DNA of 64,000 nt from a virus, in IMG/VR virus record IMGVR_UViG_3300023174_000042, positions 124,001 to 188,000 of that record. The stretch is one strand, 5' to 3'. This document shows positions 24,815-33,832 of the stretch, one piece after another. Each line of letters opens with the position of its first letter. The stretch's first letter is position 1. The notes beneath the pieces are model-generated. The model made no database searches. It saw only the letters and a list, made by a program, of their open reading frames with translations, and was not told the DNA's origin. Position numbers and translations under genes: made by a program.

Positions 24815-26305
24815 TTATTCACATAACCATACGTCAACACTAGCAGAAGTTGAAACATATGATCTATATACAGAATAAATAGTGGTATTTCCTAAATTGT
24901 CAATTAAACTTACGTCAGGTTTAGTTATTATTGGAATAACATTTCCATTACATCCCCAATTACTATTTCTAAATATTGAAGGTTGTTTACTTGTAGTTGG
25001 AATTAAAATATAAACATAACCACTTCCAGACACCACATTTAAATGTAAATTAGTGGTTTCGAAGGTTTGAACGTTATTTATAAAATTTTCGTCACCAATA
25101 TCAAAATTGACTTTTGATGATTTACCGAAATAAATTGTTGGTATAATAATAGGAGTTGTTGTTGGTGTTACTGTTGGGGTTGGTGTATTAGTTGGTGTAT
25201 TTGTCGGTGTTGTTGTAGGCGTATTAGTTGGTGTATTTGTCGGTGTTGTTGTAGGCGTATTAGTTGGAGTGTTTGTCGGTGTGGTTGTAGGTGTATTAGT
25301 TGGTGTTGGGGTATTAGTTGGGGTAATTGTCGGCGTTGGAGTATTAGTTGGAGTTGGGGTTTGTGAAGCACCAACACTTGGGGTCACCGTTGGGGTTGGT
25401 GTATTAGTTGGAGTTGGTGTATTAGTAGGTGTAGTTGTAGGTGTTGGAGTATTAGTAGGTGTATTAGTTGGTGTTGGAGTATTAGTTGGGGTAATTGTCG
25501 GTGTTGGTGTATTGGTTGGTGTATTTGTAGGTGTATTCGTTGGAGTTGGTGTGGGTGTTGGTGTTGGCAAAACTTTAATTGCTTTATCGACTACAAAATT
25601 TGTTTGAATGTTAGGATGGTCAGATTTTATGTTTTGCACAATAACGTCTTCTTTAACTTCATCAAAATCCATATCTAATGTAATCATCAAACTTTCCGAC
25701 ATGAAACCTTTTTTGATTGTTATTTCTTTTGGTATTGTAATTTTTTCATCTGACAAATCTTTTAAAACAACATCGAAAGAAATATTTATATCGTGAACTA
25801 ATACTTTGTTGATATTAACATTTGACATTACAATTACAGAACCTGGCATAATTTCAACAGATATCGAAACAATCAAATTAGGTAATGGTGTAATACAAGG
25901 ATTCCAAGTAGGTGTTGGCGTAGGTGTTAAACTAATTGTAGGTGTTGGCGTAGGTGTGGAAGTAGATGTCGGAGTTGGGCTTGGTAGTTTACATGGGTCT
26001 AATGTAGGTGTAGGAGTGTTTGTCGGTGTTGGTGTCGGTGTTAAAGTTCTTGTAGGACTTGGTGTTGGCGTAGGTGTCGGTGTAGGTCTTGGGACGTTTA
26101 AAAAATATGGACAATTTGCGTTTATCGGTTTAATTGTATATGTTCCGTAGATTTCTCTTGGCGGATATAAAAGATGAGGTTCAAATAAAAATGGTAATGT
26201 TATCTGGTCAAAGTTTAATACAACATCATCATTATCCGGTTTGAATAAGACTTCTGCCAATTCACCATCATAAAAAACACTTTTTATTAATATATTTTGG
26301 TTCAT
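24815..26305 (-). CDS. Fibre protein with two Thr/Pro mucin-like stalks
   Basis: 496 aa. A short N-terminal beta domain (1-72) leads to stalk 1 (73-137, [13 protein letters not shown] type) and a globular beta domain (140-245) containing [20 protein letters not shown]. Stalk 2 (250-388) is pure [11 protein letters not shown] units, and a C-terminal domain (390-496) ends DVWLCE. Together the stalks hold over a hundred Thr residues. It starts 5 bases after the stop of the 26311 gene with no box between, so the two are one transcript. The N-terminus is not clearly related to the MEF paralogues. Virion fibre by composition and location. Confidence 0.7.
   Translation of the reverse strand: MNQNILIKSVFYDGELAEVLFKPDNDDVVLNFDQITLPFLFEPHLLYPPREIYGTYTIKPINANCPYFLNVPRPTPTPTPTPSPTRTLTPTPTPTNTPTPTLDPCKLPSPTPTSTSTPTPTPTISLTPTPTPTWNPCITPLPNLIVSISVEIMPGSVIVMSNVNINKVLVHDINISFDVVLKDLSDEKITIPKEITIKKGFMSESLMITLDMDFDEVKEDVIVQNIKSDHPNIQTNFVVDKAIKVLPTPTPTPTPTNTPTNTPTNTPTPTITPTNTPTPTNTPTNTPTPTTTPTNTPTPTNTPTPTVTPSVGASQTPTPTNTPTPTITPTNTPTPTNTPTTTPTNTPTNTPTTTPTNTPTNTPTTTPTNTPTNTPTPTVTPTTTPIIIPTIYFGKSSKVNFDIGDENFINNVQTFETTNLHLNVVSGSGYVYILIPTTSKQPSIFRNSNWGCNGNVIPIITKPDVSLIDNLGNTTIYSVYRSYVSTSASVDVWLCE
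25150..25570 (-). repeat. Repeat encoding the second TPT/NTPT stalk
   Basis: Irregular 6- to 36-base units. A 39-base unit with GGTGTATTTGTCGGTGTTGT is duplicated nearly exactly at 25190-25265, showing recent expansion. Confidence 0.9.
25900..26095 (-). repeat. Repeat encoding the first TPTPT stalk
   Basis: GGTGTTGGCGTAGGTGTT-type units (plus-strand reading) interrupted by a short Cys-containing spacer (LDPCKLPSP). Confidence 0.85.
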
Positions 26306-26310
26306 TTTTT

Positions 26311-28497
26311 TTATGTATTAATAATTGTGTATGTGAAATCATTAGGGAAACATGTTGATAAATCACAATTTGGACAATCAGGATCAAACATAAAAAATGT
26401 GTCCCTTAATAATTTGAAATTGTGTTTTACTTCAGGAGAAGACAATGGTTCGGTGTAAAATCTAAATTGAGATATTGCCCCATCAAAAGTTCCTGCAAAA
26501 TTTTCTTCTAATAATATATGAGTTTTTAGTTTATTAAGCGATGTGTTGTTTAGAATATTTTCAGGGAAACATTCTGGATCTTGTATATATAATCCTTGTG
26601 TGGTTGCTGTGCAAGAAGATAATGTTAAATTTTCGTGAAGTCCTTGCGTTCCCCCACCCCACGAAATATTAAAAGGAACACCAACTTGTTTTTCTTTATC
26701 GGTATTTAATCCACGAGGTATTACTTCTTCAAAATCTTCTATTGTGTAAAATATGCGACCATTTATATAAATCTTTAATCGACCCATTCTAAACTTTGTG
26801 TCATCTAACCATCTTTGATTCAATTGGACAAGGGTTACGCTCAAAGGAACTTCATAACCATTTGTGTAAGGAGGTGCAATTAATGACACATCGTTATTTG
26901 CCAAGTTTTGAAGAAGTTCAACTCTTGTTATGTCATCTAATCCACCAAACCATTTTAAGTCGCAATAATCTAAATAAGTATATCTTTCCCAAACAACGTT
27001 TATTAAAAACCAATGTCTAAAATTTAACCAATTTGGATTTGTTTTCAAACAATATGGATAAATTGGTGGTGTGCAAATATCCACAATCGTATATCCTGTG
27101 GTATATGTTTGTCCTGTAACACAAGTTCCCGTTGTAATACATTCACCAGTAAGTTTAATTGCTCTTACACCAATACCAGGGTTATGTGGATCACCACACA
27201 ATCTAAACGAAATGTTATTTGATAACGCATCCCATTTTGGATCTTTTTCACAAGTGTCTTCTACTGATGAAAAAATTGTCGATGGACTCGGTGGTGGACA
27301 TCCGCACGTATCGCAACCACAATTAGGACAAGAGGTGCAACATGGAGGTGTTGGGTCACAGACTATTGTTGTGGGATATGTATCACAAGGAACGGTTGGT
27401 GTGGGAGTTGGTGTTGGAGTAGGAGTTGGAACAATTATAGAAGAACAAACGTGTTGAAAACACATCCACCCACAAGTTTCACAAGGATCTAAATTACAAC
27501 CACACCCACAAGTTAATTTAGTTTCAGGATTTCCTTTGCACAAATTACATCCGTAATTTACATGAGGATCATAAACACCGCCAATTGGTCTTGGGGGATA
27601 TACGTATATACATCTACTATTTGTGATATCGTAATCACAGCAAGCACAAGTTTCTTCACAAGTTAATTCTGATGTCACCCTTTTATAACTTGGGTCACAT
27701 TTTGGAGATCCATCGGCGTAATGATAAAATTTATTTTCCGCCCTTGTTCCCATATAAAAAAATGTGTTTTTATTATTTGGGTATATTTGATTTAATGTTG
27801 TGTATCCTGGAGGTGGCGTATATTCATCAACAAACCTTGGGTTTAATAACATTTCAACAGACCACCCTTTATTCATTCGTTCTGGTAAAATGTCATAGTC
27901 ATAACCAAATAATTTATAAAATCCTTGATAAAAACCTCCATAAAGTTCAACATATCTTCCAAAATCAGGACTGAACTTTGAAACCATTTGATATGTTGTA
28001 TATGCAGGAATCCCCGAAAAAATGTGATTAGATGGAACGTTTGTTGTTGTTTGAATAAACTTCATTCGTCTATCATAATAAAATCTATCAAATTTTTCTG
28101 TGTCATTAAATAATCCATTGGTAAAGTTTAAACTATCTCCTTTAATTCTAAAAGTTAATCCATTGTCAATTCCTGTGAGACCAACATCACATGTTGTTCC
28201 TGCACTAAAACAACTAAAATTCAAATCATCAGGTTGATAATAGTTTTCTGAAACAATTACGTTATTATAATTGTAATCACCATAGTTTAATGTTAGATTT
28301 TGTGTTGTTAAGGGGCTATTAAGATTAAGAGATATTGGTAATTTTTTTCCATTATCAATACCGATAATGTAAGGTGAGAACACAACTTCTTGGTTAAAAT
28401 CAACTTCATCAGATGCCAAAGACATATCTTGCCCGTCATAAATGACTTGCATTTTTAATTTTTGATAATTATATTGATTTATATTTTGGTATGACAT
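26311..28497 (-). CDS. Large Cys-rich fibre/adhesin protein
   Basis: 728 aa from the ATG at 28497 ([13 protein letters not shown]). An in-frame ATG at 28521 would translate the TATTTATT promoter box as coding, so it is rejected. Residues 1-270 are beta-rich with [14 protein letters not shown]. Residues 275-430 hold two dense Cys clusters ([43 protein letters not shown]) around a short PTPTPT linker. A jelly-roll-like C-terminal part ends [19 protein letters not shown], typical of LamG-like domains. About 50 cysteines are exceptional for a phage cytoplasmically assembled protein and suggest metal binding or late oxidation. Probable receptor-binding structure. Confidence 0.65.
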   Translation of the reverse strand: MSYQNINQYNYQKLKMQVIYDGQDMSLASDEVDFNQEVVFSPYIIGIDNGKKLPISLNLNSPLTTQNLTLNYGDYNYNNVIVSENYYQPDDLNFSCFSAGTTCDVGLTGIDNGLTFRIKGDSLNFTNGLFNDTEKFDRFYYDRRMKFIQTTTNVPSNHIFSGIPAYTTYQMVSKFSPDFGRYVELYGGFYQGFYKLFGYDYDILPERMNKGWSVEMLLNPRFVDEYTPPPGYTTLNQIYPNNKNTFFYMGTRAENKFYHYADGSPKCDPSYKRVTSELTCEETCACCDYDITNSRCIYVYPPRPIGGVYDPHVNYGCNLCKGNPETKLTCGCGCNLDPCETCGWMCFQHVCSSIIVPTPTPTPTPTPTVPCDTYPTTIVCDPTPPCCTSCPNCGCDTCGCPPPSPSTIFSSVEDTCEKDPKWDALSNNISFRLCGDPHNPGIGVRAIKLTGECITTGTCVTGQTYTTGYTIVDICTPPIYPYCLKTNPNWLNFRHWFLINVVWERYTYLDYCDLKWFGGLDDITRVELLQNLANNDVSLIAPPYTNGYEVPLSVTLVQLNQRWLDDTKFRMGRLKIYINGRIFYTIEDFEEVIPRGLNTDKEKQVGVPFNISWGGGTQGLHENLTLSSCTATTQGLYIQDPECFPENILNNTSLNKLKTHILLEENFAGTFDGAISQFRFYTEPLSSPEVKHNFKLLRDTFFMFDPDCPNCDLSTCFPNDFTYTIINT

Positions 28498-28507
28498 CTG
28501 TTTTACT

Positions 28508-28515
28508 AATAAATA
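28508..28515 (-). promoter_or_regulatory. Late-type box TATTTATT (divergent pair)
   Basis: Ten bases before the ATG at 28497. Its presence inside the longer open frame fixes the start. Pairs divergently with 28529-28536. Confidence 0.6.
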
Positions 28516-28528
28516 CCACAAATCAAAG

Positions 28529-28536
28529 TATTTATT
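28529..28536 (+). promoter_or_regulatory. Late-type box TATTTATT (divergent pair)
   Basis: Fourteen bases before the ATG at 28551; first box of the 28.5-31.2 kb operon. Confidence 0.6.
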
Positions 28537-28550
28537 AAGAAAATTATATC

Positions 28551-29432
28551 ATGATAAAATTAAACCATGAGTATTATAACAACCCGTATTATTTCTTTTT
28601 GAAAGATAAAGGAAATAAAATTGCTGTTTATTATTCGGTTTCAAACACAATTAACGAATCAAGAGAACAAGATGATGTTATTGTTGTTGATAAAGAAGTT
28701 TTTGAAGAAATACAAAACGTTATTTCCAAAATATTAAAATCAGGAAAAAAATTAACCAAAAGACAAGTTCACAAACTTTTGGATTCCAAAGCAAAAAGAA
28801 CTGAATCACCTGATGGAGAATTGGGTGAGTTGGTAAATCCTGACGGATCTATTATCGGTTCAAGTATTCCTATCTTGAATCAAAGAAATTTGGCTAAAAA
28901 AACTATGGACCAAACTGTCCGTATGACAAAAGCAAATCAATTTCCATTTATTCGTGTTTATTATGGTGAATCAGAGGAAGGACAAAAACCTTTATCTGAA
29001 GTTGATCAATCTGAATCATTTGGCTTTGAAGAAACGGAAGATGCTCCGACTTATGATGTCGCAAACAAAATCTTAAAGAAAATGGATGTTGAAGATCCAA
29101 TTGAAAGAGATGAAAGATTAAAAAGATTTGGTTTTGACAGAAAATTAGACAAACAATTAAAACAAGAAAAAAAACGAGGAATATGTAAAAATTGTTTTAC
29201 AAAAAGAAGATTGTCCGAACTTGAAAAAGAAAAAATGGAAAAAATGATAGACGAAATTCTTATTTCAAAAAAATCAAAAGACAAAGAGGTTGTTAAAAAA
29301 CATAAAGAGGAAGACGAAAATGAAATTGTGTCAAAAATTTTAATGAGAAACATTGAAGCAATCAAAAAGTTGGCAGAAAAAGAAAATATTAGCATAGAAA
29401 AATTAATCAAACATTTAAGAGATAGTGAATAG
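28551..29432 (+). CDS. Unknown protein with C-x2-C motif and charged helical tail
   Basis: 293 aa, not recognised. A short N-terminal beta region (FFLKDKGNKIAVYYSV) leads to a helical middle and a Lys/Glu-rich C-terminal half with a single GICKNCFTKRRLSE motif near 213, which may be half of a zinc site. No transmembrane segment. It opens a five-gene operon (28551-31181) that ends at a terminator, is driven by a late-type box, and overlaps the next gene by 8 bases. Virion or assembly role suspected from promoter type only. Confidence 0.5.
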   Translation: MIKLNHEYYNNPYYFFLKDKGNKIAVYYSVSNTINESREQDDVIVVDKEVFEEIQNVISKILKSGKKLTKRQVHKLLDSKAKRTESPDGELGELVNPDGSIIGSSIPILNQRNLAKKTMDQTVRMTKANQFPFIRVYYGESEEGQKPLSEVDQSESFGFEETEDAPTYDVANKILKKMDVEDPIERDERLKRFGFDRKLDKQLKQEKKRGICKNCFTKRRLSELEKEKMEKMIDEILISKKSKDKEVVKKHKEEDENEIVSKILMRNIEAIKKLAEKENISIEKLIKHLRDSE

Positions 29433-29895
29433 TAAGTTATATAATAAAACAATTACTCTACCAAAGGAGGTAACGGAATATCTACAAATATGTTTCGATG
29501 AGATTCCAAATTCCGATTCATCAATCGAGGGTCACAAAAGAAACGAGCAATTAAGAAACAGTGGATATGTCACTTATCAACAATTGGGAAGAATTAAAAA
29601 TTGGTTTGATAATTACAATGGAGACAAAACTGATGCTCCATTTATTTTGAATGGTGCTGATTATATGAAAAATTGGGTTGATCAAACAATTCAACAATTA
29701 AGAAAAAATGATTCTTTAGAAACAAGAGTTGATGATGAATTTATGCCAGAAAAAATTGATGGTAACATATCACAAGATCTTGGCCCGTATGCTGATATGA
29801 TTAGACCTTCAAAAGATCATAGCACTTTTACACAAGATGTTAGAATCAAAGAAGATGTTAACAGAATAAACCAAATAATTAAAAAAATAATTTAA
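29425..29895 (+). CDS. Unknown protein, GTG start, basic C-terminal peptide
   Basis: 156 aa from GTG at 29425, overlapping the upstream gene by 8 bases; no ATG lies near that keeps the conserved-looking TLPKEVTEYLQICFDE segment. Residues 45-65 (YVTYQQLGRIKNWFDNY) form an amphipathic helix. The last ten residues, INQIIKKII, resemble the first residues of the two basic proteins at 53477 and 54439 (LNRIIKKVIKE, LDQIIKKVIKE), which may be a shared interaction or targeting peptide. Function unknown. Confidence 0.5.
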   Translation: MNSKLYNKTITLPKEVTEYLQICFDEIPNSDSSIEGHKRNEQLRNSGYVTYQQLGRIKNWFDNYNGDKTDAPFILNGADYMKNWVDQTIQQLRKNDSLETRVDDEFMPEKIDGNISQDLGPYADMIRPSKDHSTFTQDVRIKEDVNRINQIIKKII

Positions 29896-29896
29896 G

Positions 29897-30181
29897 ATGC
29901 AAACAGAAAGATTAGATTTTAGTCAACCCGCAAATGATTTAACAGCAATTGCTGATTTGCAAAGAAAAAGTTTGATAGTAAAAAATGATTACAAAACCGT
30001 AAATCCTTATTCTGCTGTTAATCCCGATGCGTTATCTGATGGTGATGAATCAGGAAAAGGAACTGGAGTTTTTCTTGACACAATAAATGGGGGATCTTCT
30101 ACAGATATTATTGAAAGAAAAAATGAAATCAAAGTAAACGAATATCAACCAAACAAACCATACACTACTCCATCGGCATAA
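29897..30181 (+). CDS. Small hydrophilic protein, unknown
   Basis: 94 aa, low in hydrophobic residues and rich in Asn, Asp, Ser and Lys, so likely extended or disordered. It starts one base after the upstream stop and its own TAA overlaps the ATG of the next gene (TAATGA), so translation is coupled on both sides. No motif recognised. Confidence 0.45.
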   Translation: MQTERLDFSQPANDLTAIADLQRKSLIVKNDYKTVNPYSAVNPDALSDGDESGKGTGVFLDTINGGSSTDIIERKNEIKVNEYQPNKPYTTPSA

Positions 30182-30561
30182 TGAAACTTTACAACACCCT
30201 TAATAATCTTATATTAGAGGTAGCATCAAGGGATCAAATTATTGATGCTATAAAAAATAAAAAAGTTTGTGTAATCTATTACAACGGAGATGAACCGGGT
30301 GGACGAGGGTTAAGGGTTATTGAACCAGTTGCTTTTGGAAACACAAAAAGGGGAAATCCCGTTTTAAGGGCGTGGGATAGGGAAGGTGCTTCACATACAG
30401 GGTATTTAGGAAAAAAACCTTTACCTGGTTGGAGGTTTTTTAGAATTGATAAAATGCAATTTATAAGACCAACTCAAGAAACCTTTGACACACCAAGACC
30501 AAATTATAACCCAAATGGGGATAAAAGTATGGAAAGAGTAATAATAAACGCAGTATTTTAA
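30181..30561 (+). CDS. WYL-like domain protein with possible cleavable N-terminal peptide
   Basis: 126 aa. Residues 28-98 match a small WYL-like/Sm-fold domain widespread in phages: VCVIYYNGDEPGGRGLRVIE, then PVAFGNTKRGNPVLRAWDRE and GWRFFRIDKMQFIRPT. WYL domains bind nucleic acids or nucleotide ligands. The N-terminus MKLYNTLNNLILE|VAS ends in an (I/L)xE site like those cut by the gp21-type protease and resembles the short capsid-targeting peptides of T4 internal proteins. It could therefore be a packaged DNA-binding protein (inference). Confidence 0.65.
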   Translation: MKLYNTLNNLILEVASRDQIIDAIKNKKVCVIYYNGDEPGGRGLRVIEPVAFGNTKRGNPVLRAWDREGASHTGYLGKKPLPGWRFFRIDKMQFIRPTQETFDTPRPNYNPNGDKSMERVIINAVF

Positions 30562-30575
30562 TAATTTAAATTAAT

Positions 30576-31181
30576 ATGAATTCAGAAGCAGAACTACTAC
30601 AAAGACTTATGGTTTCAAAAAAAATCATGGAAAAACACAATCAAATTGGAAGGGGTCAAGTAAGAGAAATGGCGGCACCTGTTGTTGAAGGTTACGATGC
30701 CGTTCCAGCAACGTATAATATTCCGCAAGAGTTTATGACAGAAGAACCAAAACCAATTATGAATCAAAATTCAAATGTTCCTATTGAAGAAAGAATTTCA
30801 AAATCAAAGCTCCCCGATGAAATAAAAAAATTAATGATGGAACACCCAATTCAACAACCAACGATGGGGGTTGGATCTGGAGCAGTTTTAAGTAATGAAT
30901 TGGTTGAAAAAGCGTCAAGACTAATGAACACAAACGCAAAAGGCGATTTTATCGGAGAACAAAAACAAGTTAGACAACCACAACAACAAACACAACAATC
31001 GTTGGTTGGTTTATCTGCAAACGAAATTAAACAAATTGTAAGAGAAACAATGGAAGATGTTTTGTCTGAAAATGGATTATTGATTGAATCAGAAACAAAA
31101 AGTTCTGAAATGTTTAAATTTAGAGTTGGTCAACATCTGTTTGAGGGTAAAGTCTTGAAGATTAAAAAAATGACAAAATAG
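30576..31181 (+). CDS. Gln/Pro-rich probable virion protein
   Basis: 201 aa. Helical N-terminus, a middle with Pro/Gln-rich segments (RQPQQQTQQS near 133), and a C-terminal helix-beta tail containing IKQIVRETMEDVLSENGLL and then FRVGQHLFEGKVLKIKK. No enzyme motif. Last gene of the operon, followed by a strong terminator. The IVRETMEDVLSENGLLIE segment carries an (I/L)xE site. Possibly a scaffold- or core-associated protein; unproven. Confidence 0.45.
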   Translation: MNSEAELLQRLMVSKKIMEKHNQIGRGQVREMAAPVVEGYDAVPATYNIPQEFMTEEPKPIMNQNSNVPIEERISKSKLPDEIKKLMMEHPIQQPTMGVGSGAVLSNELVEKASRLMNTNAKGDFIGEQKQVRQPQQQTQQSLVGLSANEIKQIVRETMEDVLSENGLLIESETKSSEMFKFRVGQHLFEGKVLKIKKMTK

Positions 31182-31210
31182 TTTTTTTTTAATAAAGTTA
31201 TAAATATTAA

Positions 31211-31236
31211 ACCCACTTCGAAAGAGTGGGTTTTTT
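31211..31236 (+). terminator. Rho-independent terminator
   Basis: ACCCACT / AGTGGGT stem with a seven-base loop followed by TTTTT. It closes the 28.5-31.2 kb operon before the glycosyltransferase run. Confidence 0.85.
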
Positions 31237-31283
31237 ATTGATTATTCTTTTGTTTTTGATTACAATTAAAAAAAAGCAAAAAC

Positions 31284-32498
31284 ATGAAAGAAAAAATTAG
31301 AGTATTGTGTCTCCCCTCAGATAGGTCAGGAGTCGGAAAGTTCAGATCAGTCGACCCCCACATTAAATTACAAAACTTATATTCGGAAGATTTTCATGTT
31401 GACATTGATTACGAACCAAAAATTAACGACATAAATTATTGGAAAAAATATCAAATAGTTCATTTTCACCGAAGTTTTGGCCAACTTGAACAATGTCCAA
31501 ATGTAATAAATAGTTTGAAAAGTTTGGGAATTATTATGATTGCCGACATAGATGACTATTGGTTACCAACAAAAGAACACCCTATTCATCAATTAATTGT
31601 TGAAAATAAAATGCACCAAAAAATTGTGGATAATTTAAAGGCGGCAAGTTATGTTACAACAACCACAGAATTGTTTGCTGAAGAAATTAGAAAATTTAAT
31701 AAAAATGTAATTGTTTTACCAAATGCGATCGACCCTAGCGAACCACAATTTAACCAACCAACACCACCATCAAATAAAATCAGAGTCGGATGGTTGGGAG
31801 GATCGTCACATTTACACGACTTGAAATTGTTGGATGGCATGGTTTCAAAACTTGGATCTGTCCAAGACAAATTACAATATTATGTTTGTGGATTTGACAT
31901 TCGTGGAAGTGTTACAGAAATCAACAAAGAAACTGGAGAACAAAAACAAAGACCAATTAAACCTGAAGAAACGGTGTGGGTTAGATATGAAGAAATATTT
32001 ACAAACAACTACAAAATAATTTCACCTGAATACAAAACATTTTTAAACAAATTCAAAGAAGAGGAATATCCTGCAATTCAGAACGAAAATTATGTTAGAG
32101 TTTGGACAAGACCTGTTGATCAATACGCAAGAAATTATTCAAATTTTGATATTTCTTTGGCACCAATCAAAAACCACATTTTTAACAGAATGAAATCACA
32201 ATTAAAAGTTATTGAAGCAGGATTTTATAAAAAGGCGTTAATTGCGTCAAATGTTGGTCCATATACAATTGATTTAAAACATGCGTTAGATAAAGGTCAA
32301 TTTACGAATGGAAATGCTTTGTTGGTAAATGAAAATAATAATCATAGTGATTGGGCTAAAAACATCAAAAAATTGGTTGACAATCCAAATATGATTACCG
32401 ATCTTGGTGAGAGACTTTATGAAACGGTGAAAGACAGATATGATCTTAATAAGGTTACGGCCGATCGCGCATCTTTTTACAAATCTTTAATTAAATAA
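31284..32498 (+). CDS. GT4-like (GT-B) glycosyltransferase
   Basis: 404 aa. N-terminal Rossmann half opens IRVLCLPSDRSGVGKFR, with IADIDDYWLP near 97. The C-terminal half has IRVGWLGGSSHLHDL and a donor-binding stretch FDISLAPIKNHIFNRMKSQLK followed by IEAGFYKKALIASNVGPY, typical of GT4 enzymes without the strict E-x7-E. It heads a long plus-strand run of overlapping genes (31284-47487). No late-type box is seen upstream, only an A/T-rich leader after the terminator. Acceptor unknown. Confidence 0.75.
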   Translation: MKEKIRVLCLPSDRSGVGKFRSVDPHIKLQNLYSEDFHVDIDYEPKINDINYWKKYQIVHFHRSFGQLEQCPNVINSLKSLGIIMIADIDDYWLPTKEHPIHQLIVENKMHQKIVDNLKAASYVTTTTELFAEEIRKFNKNVIVLPNAIDPSEPQFNQPTPPSNKIRVGWLGGSSHLHDLKLLDGMVSKLGSVQDKLQYYVCGFDIRGSVTEINKETGEQKQRPIKPEETVWVRYEEIFTNNYKIISPEYKTFLNKFKEEEYPAIQNENYVRVWTRPVDQYARNYSNFDISLAPIKNHIFNRMKSQLKVIEAGFYKKALIASNVGPYTIDLKHALDKGQFTNGNALLVNENNNHSDWAKNIKKLVDNPNMITDLGERLYETVKDRYDLNKVTADRASFYKSLIK

Positions 32499-32501
32499 TT
32501 T

Positions 32502-33233
32502 ATGATCAATATACCAATAACAAAAATTTTATTTTTAGATATTGAAACCGTTGGGGGTTGTAAAGACTATCAAAGTTGTATTGATTCTAATCCAGTGGTT
32601 GCCGAACAATTTGAAAAGTATTTTGATTGGTTTTTAAAAAGATTTCCCGAAGATAAAGAATTTGGTGAAGAGGGAGATAGAACAATAAAAGAACATATGG
32701 ATATTGTTTTTAAAAAAAGAGCGGCACTTGTTCCTGAGTTTGCTAAAATCGTGTGTGTTTCTATGGCGTTTGTTTTGGACAACGGTGATGTTAAAAGACA
32801 AACATTTTCTGGCGATGATGAAAAACAACTTTTAATTGACGTAAGAAACTTATTGGATCGTTGTCACAAATTAGATTTTTATCTATGTGGTCATAATTTA
32901 AAGAACTTTGACATCCCGATGTTGGCAAAACGAATGATTATTAATGACATTATGCCATCTAAACTTCTTCCTTCATATGATACAAAACCTTGGGAGATAA
33001 AAGCAATTGATACAAAAGAAATTTGGCAATATGGAGCATATACCTCAATTGGATCTTTGGATTTGATGTGTGCTTGTTTAGAGATACCAACACCAAAAGA
33101 TGGTGAGGTAAATGGGGGTATGGTTCATGAAGCGTATTGGAGTTATAATAAACTTACTGAAATATCAAAATATTGTGAAAAAGATGTTGATGTATTGATT
33201 CAATCAATAAAAAAATTAAAAAATTTAAAATGA
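32502..33233 (+). CDS. DEDDy 3'-5' exonuclease
   Basis: 243 aa. The four acidic residues and tyrosine of the DnaQ/PolB-exonuclease fold are in place: LFLDIET (D13, E15), GHNLKNFDIP (D137) and KYCEKDV (Y224, D228). This is the stand-alone family predicted to be a 3'-5' exonuclease related to PolB proofreading domains. The phage polymerase already has its own exonuclease, so this enzyme probably acts in repair, recombination or RNA/DNA trimming. Overlaps the dUTPase gene by 4 bases (ATGA), indicating coupled expression of two DNA-metabolism genes inside a sugar-enzyme operon. Confidence 0.85.
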   Translation: MINIPITKILFLDIETVGGCKDYQSCIDSNPVVAEQFEKYFDWFLKRFPEDKEFGEEGDRTIKEHMDIVFKKRAALVPEFAKIVCVSMAFVLDNGDVKRQTFSGDDEKQLLIDVRNLLDRCHKLDFYLCGHNLKNFDIPMLAKRMIINDIMPSKLLPSYDTKPWEIKAIDTKEIWQYGAYTSIGSLDLMCACLEIPTPKDGEVNGGMVHEAYWSYNKLTEISKYCEKDVDVLIQSIKKLKNLK

Positions 33234-33832
33234 CAGAGGAAACTGATGATAATGTAAATGAAAAAGACTTGGAAGATCTATTAAAAATCTTGGAAGATGT
33301 TTCAAATGAAGAAATTGACTACAATGTCATTATGGATTCATTAGGATTGGACATAAAAGAATTGGAGCAGGATTTAAAAGATTATGTTCAACAGATTGAT
33401 TTATCTTATAAAAAAACAAATGAGGACGCAAAAACCCCTTCTTATGTATATCAATCAGACTCTGGTTTTGATTTATGTTCCACAGAAGAAATTTGGATTC
33501 ATGGTTTTGATCGAAAATTAATATCAACAGGATTACACTTTGATATTCCTGAAGGTTATGAAATTCAAATTAGGTCAAAAAGTGGATTGGCTTTAAAACA
33601 AGGTTTGATGGTGTTAAACTCGCCTGGCACGGTAGATCAAGGATATTTGGGAGAAATAAAAGTAATTTTATTTAATACAACAAAAGAAAAAGTTAAAATA
33701 GAAAAAGGTCAAAAAATTGCTCAAGCGGTTCTTTGCCCAGTAGTTTCAGGAAAATGGGTTAATTTAGTTGAAAAAGATAATTTAGAATCCAAAGACAGAA
33801 ATGATAATGGATTTGGATCAACAGGAATATGA
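33230..33832 (+). CDS. dut: dUTPase with acidic N-terminal extension
   Basis: 200 aa. The trimeric dUTPase domain spans 68-200 with all five motifs: I SDSGFDL (76-82), II RSKSGLA (115-121), III NSPGTVDQGYLGEI (130-143), IV KGQKIAQ (159-165) and V GFGSTG (194-199). The first 65 residues are an acidic helical extension absent from standard 140-150 aa enzymes. It converts dUTP to dUMP, keeping uracil out of phage DNA and feeding dTTP synthesis. Start chosen at the ATG overlapping the exonuclease stop. Confidence 0.93.
   Translation: MTEETDDNVNEKDLEDLLKILEDVSNEEIDYNVIMDSLGLDIKELEQDLKDYVQQIDLSYKKTNEDAKTPSYVYQSDSGFDLCSTEEIWIHGFDRKLISTGLHFDIPEGYEIQIRSKSGLALKQGLMVLNSPGTVDQGYLGEIKVILFNTTKEKVKIEKGQKIAQAVLCPVVSGKWVNLVEKDNLESKDRNDNGFGSTGI

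Noticed and set aside
6540-28497. Diversity-generating retroelement targeting the variable fibre tips
   Set aside because: No reverse transcriptase and no template/variable repeat pair is visible.
28498-28521. Upstream in-frame start adding MWYLLVKQ to the Cys-rich protein
   Set aside because: The eight codons contain the TATTTATT box present before many other genes; the ATG at 28497 is ten bases after it.
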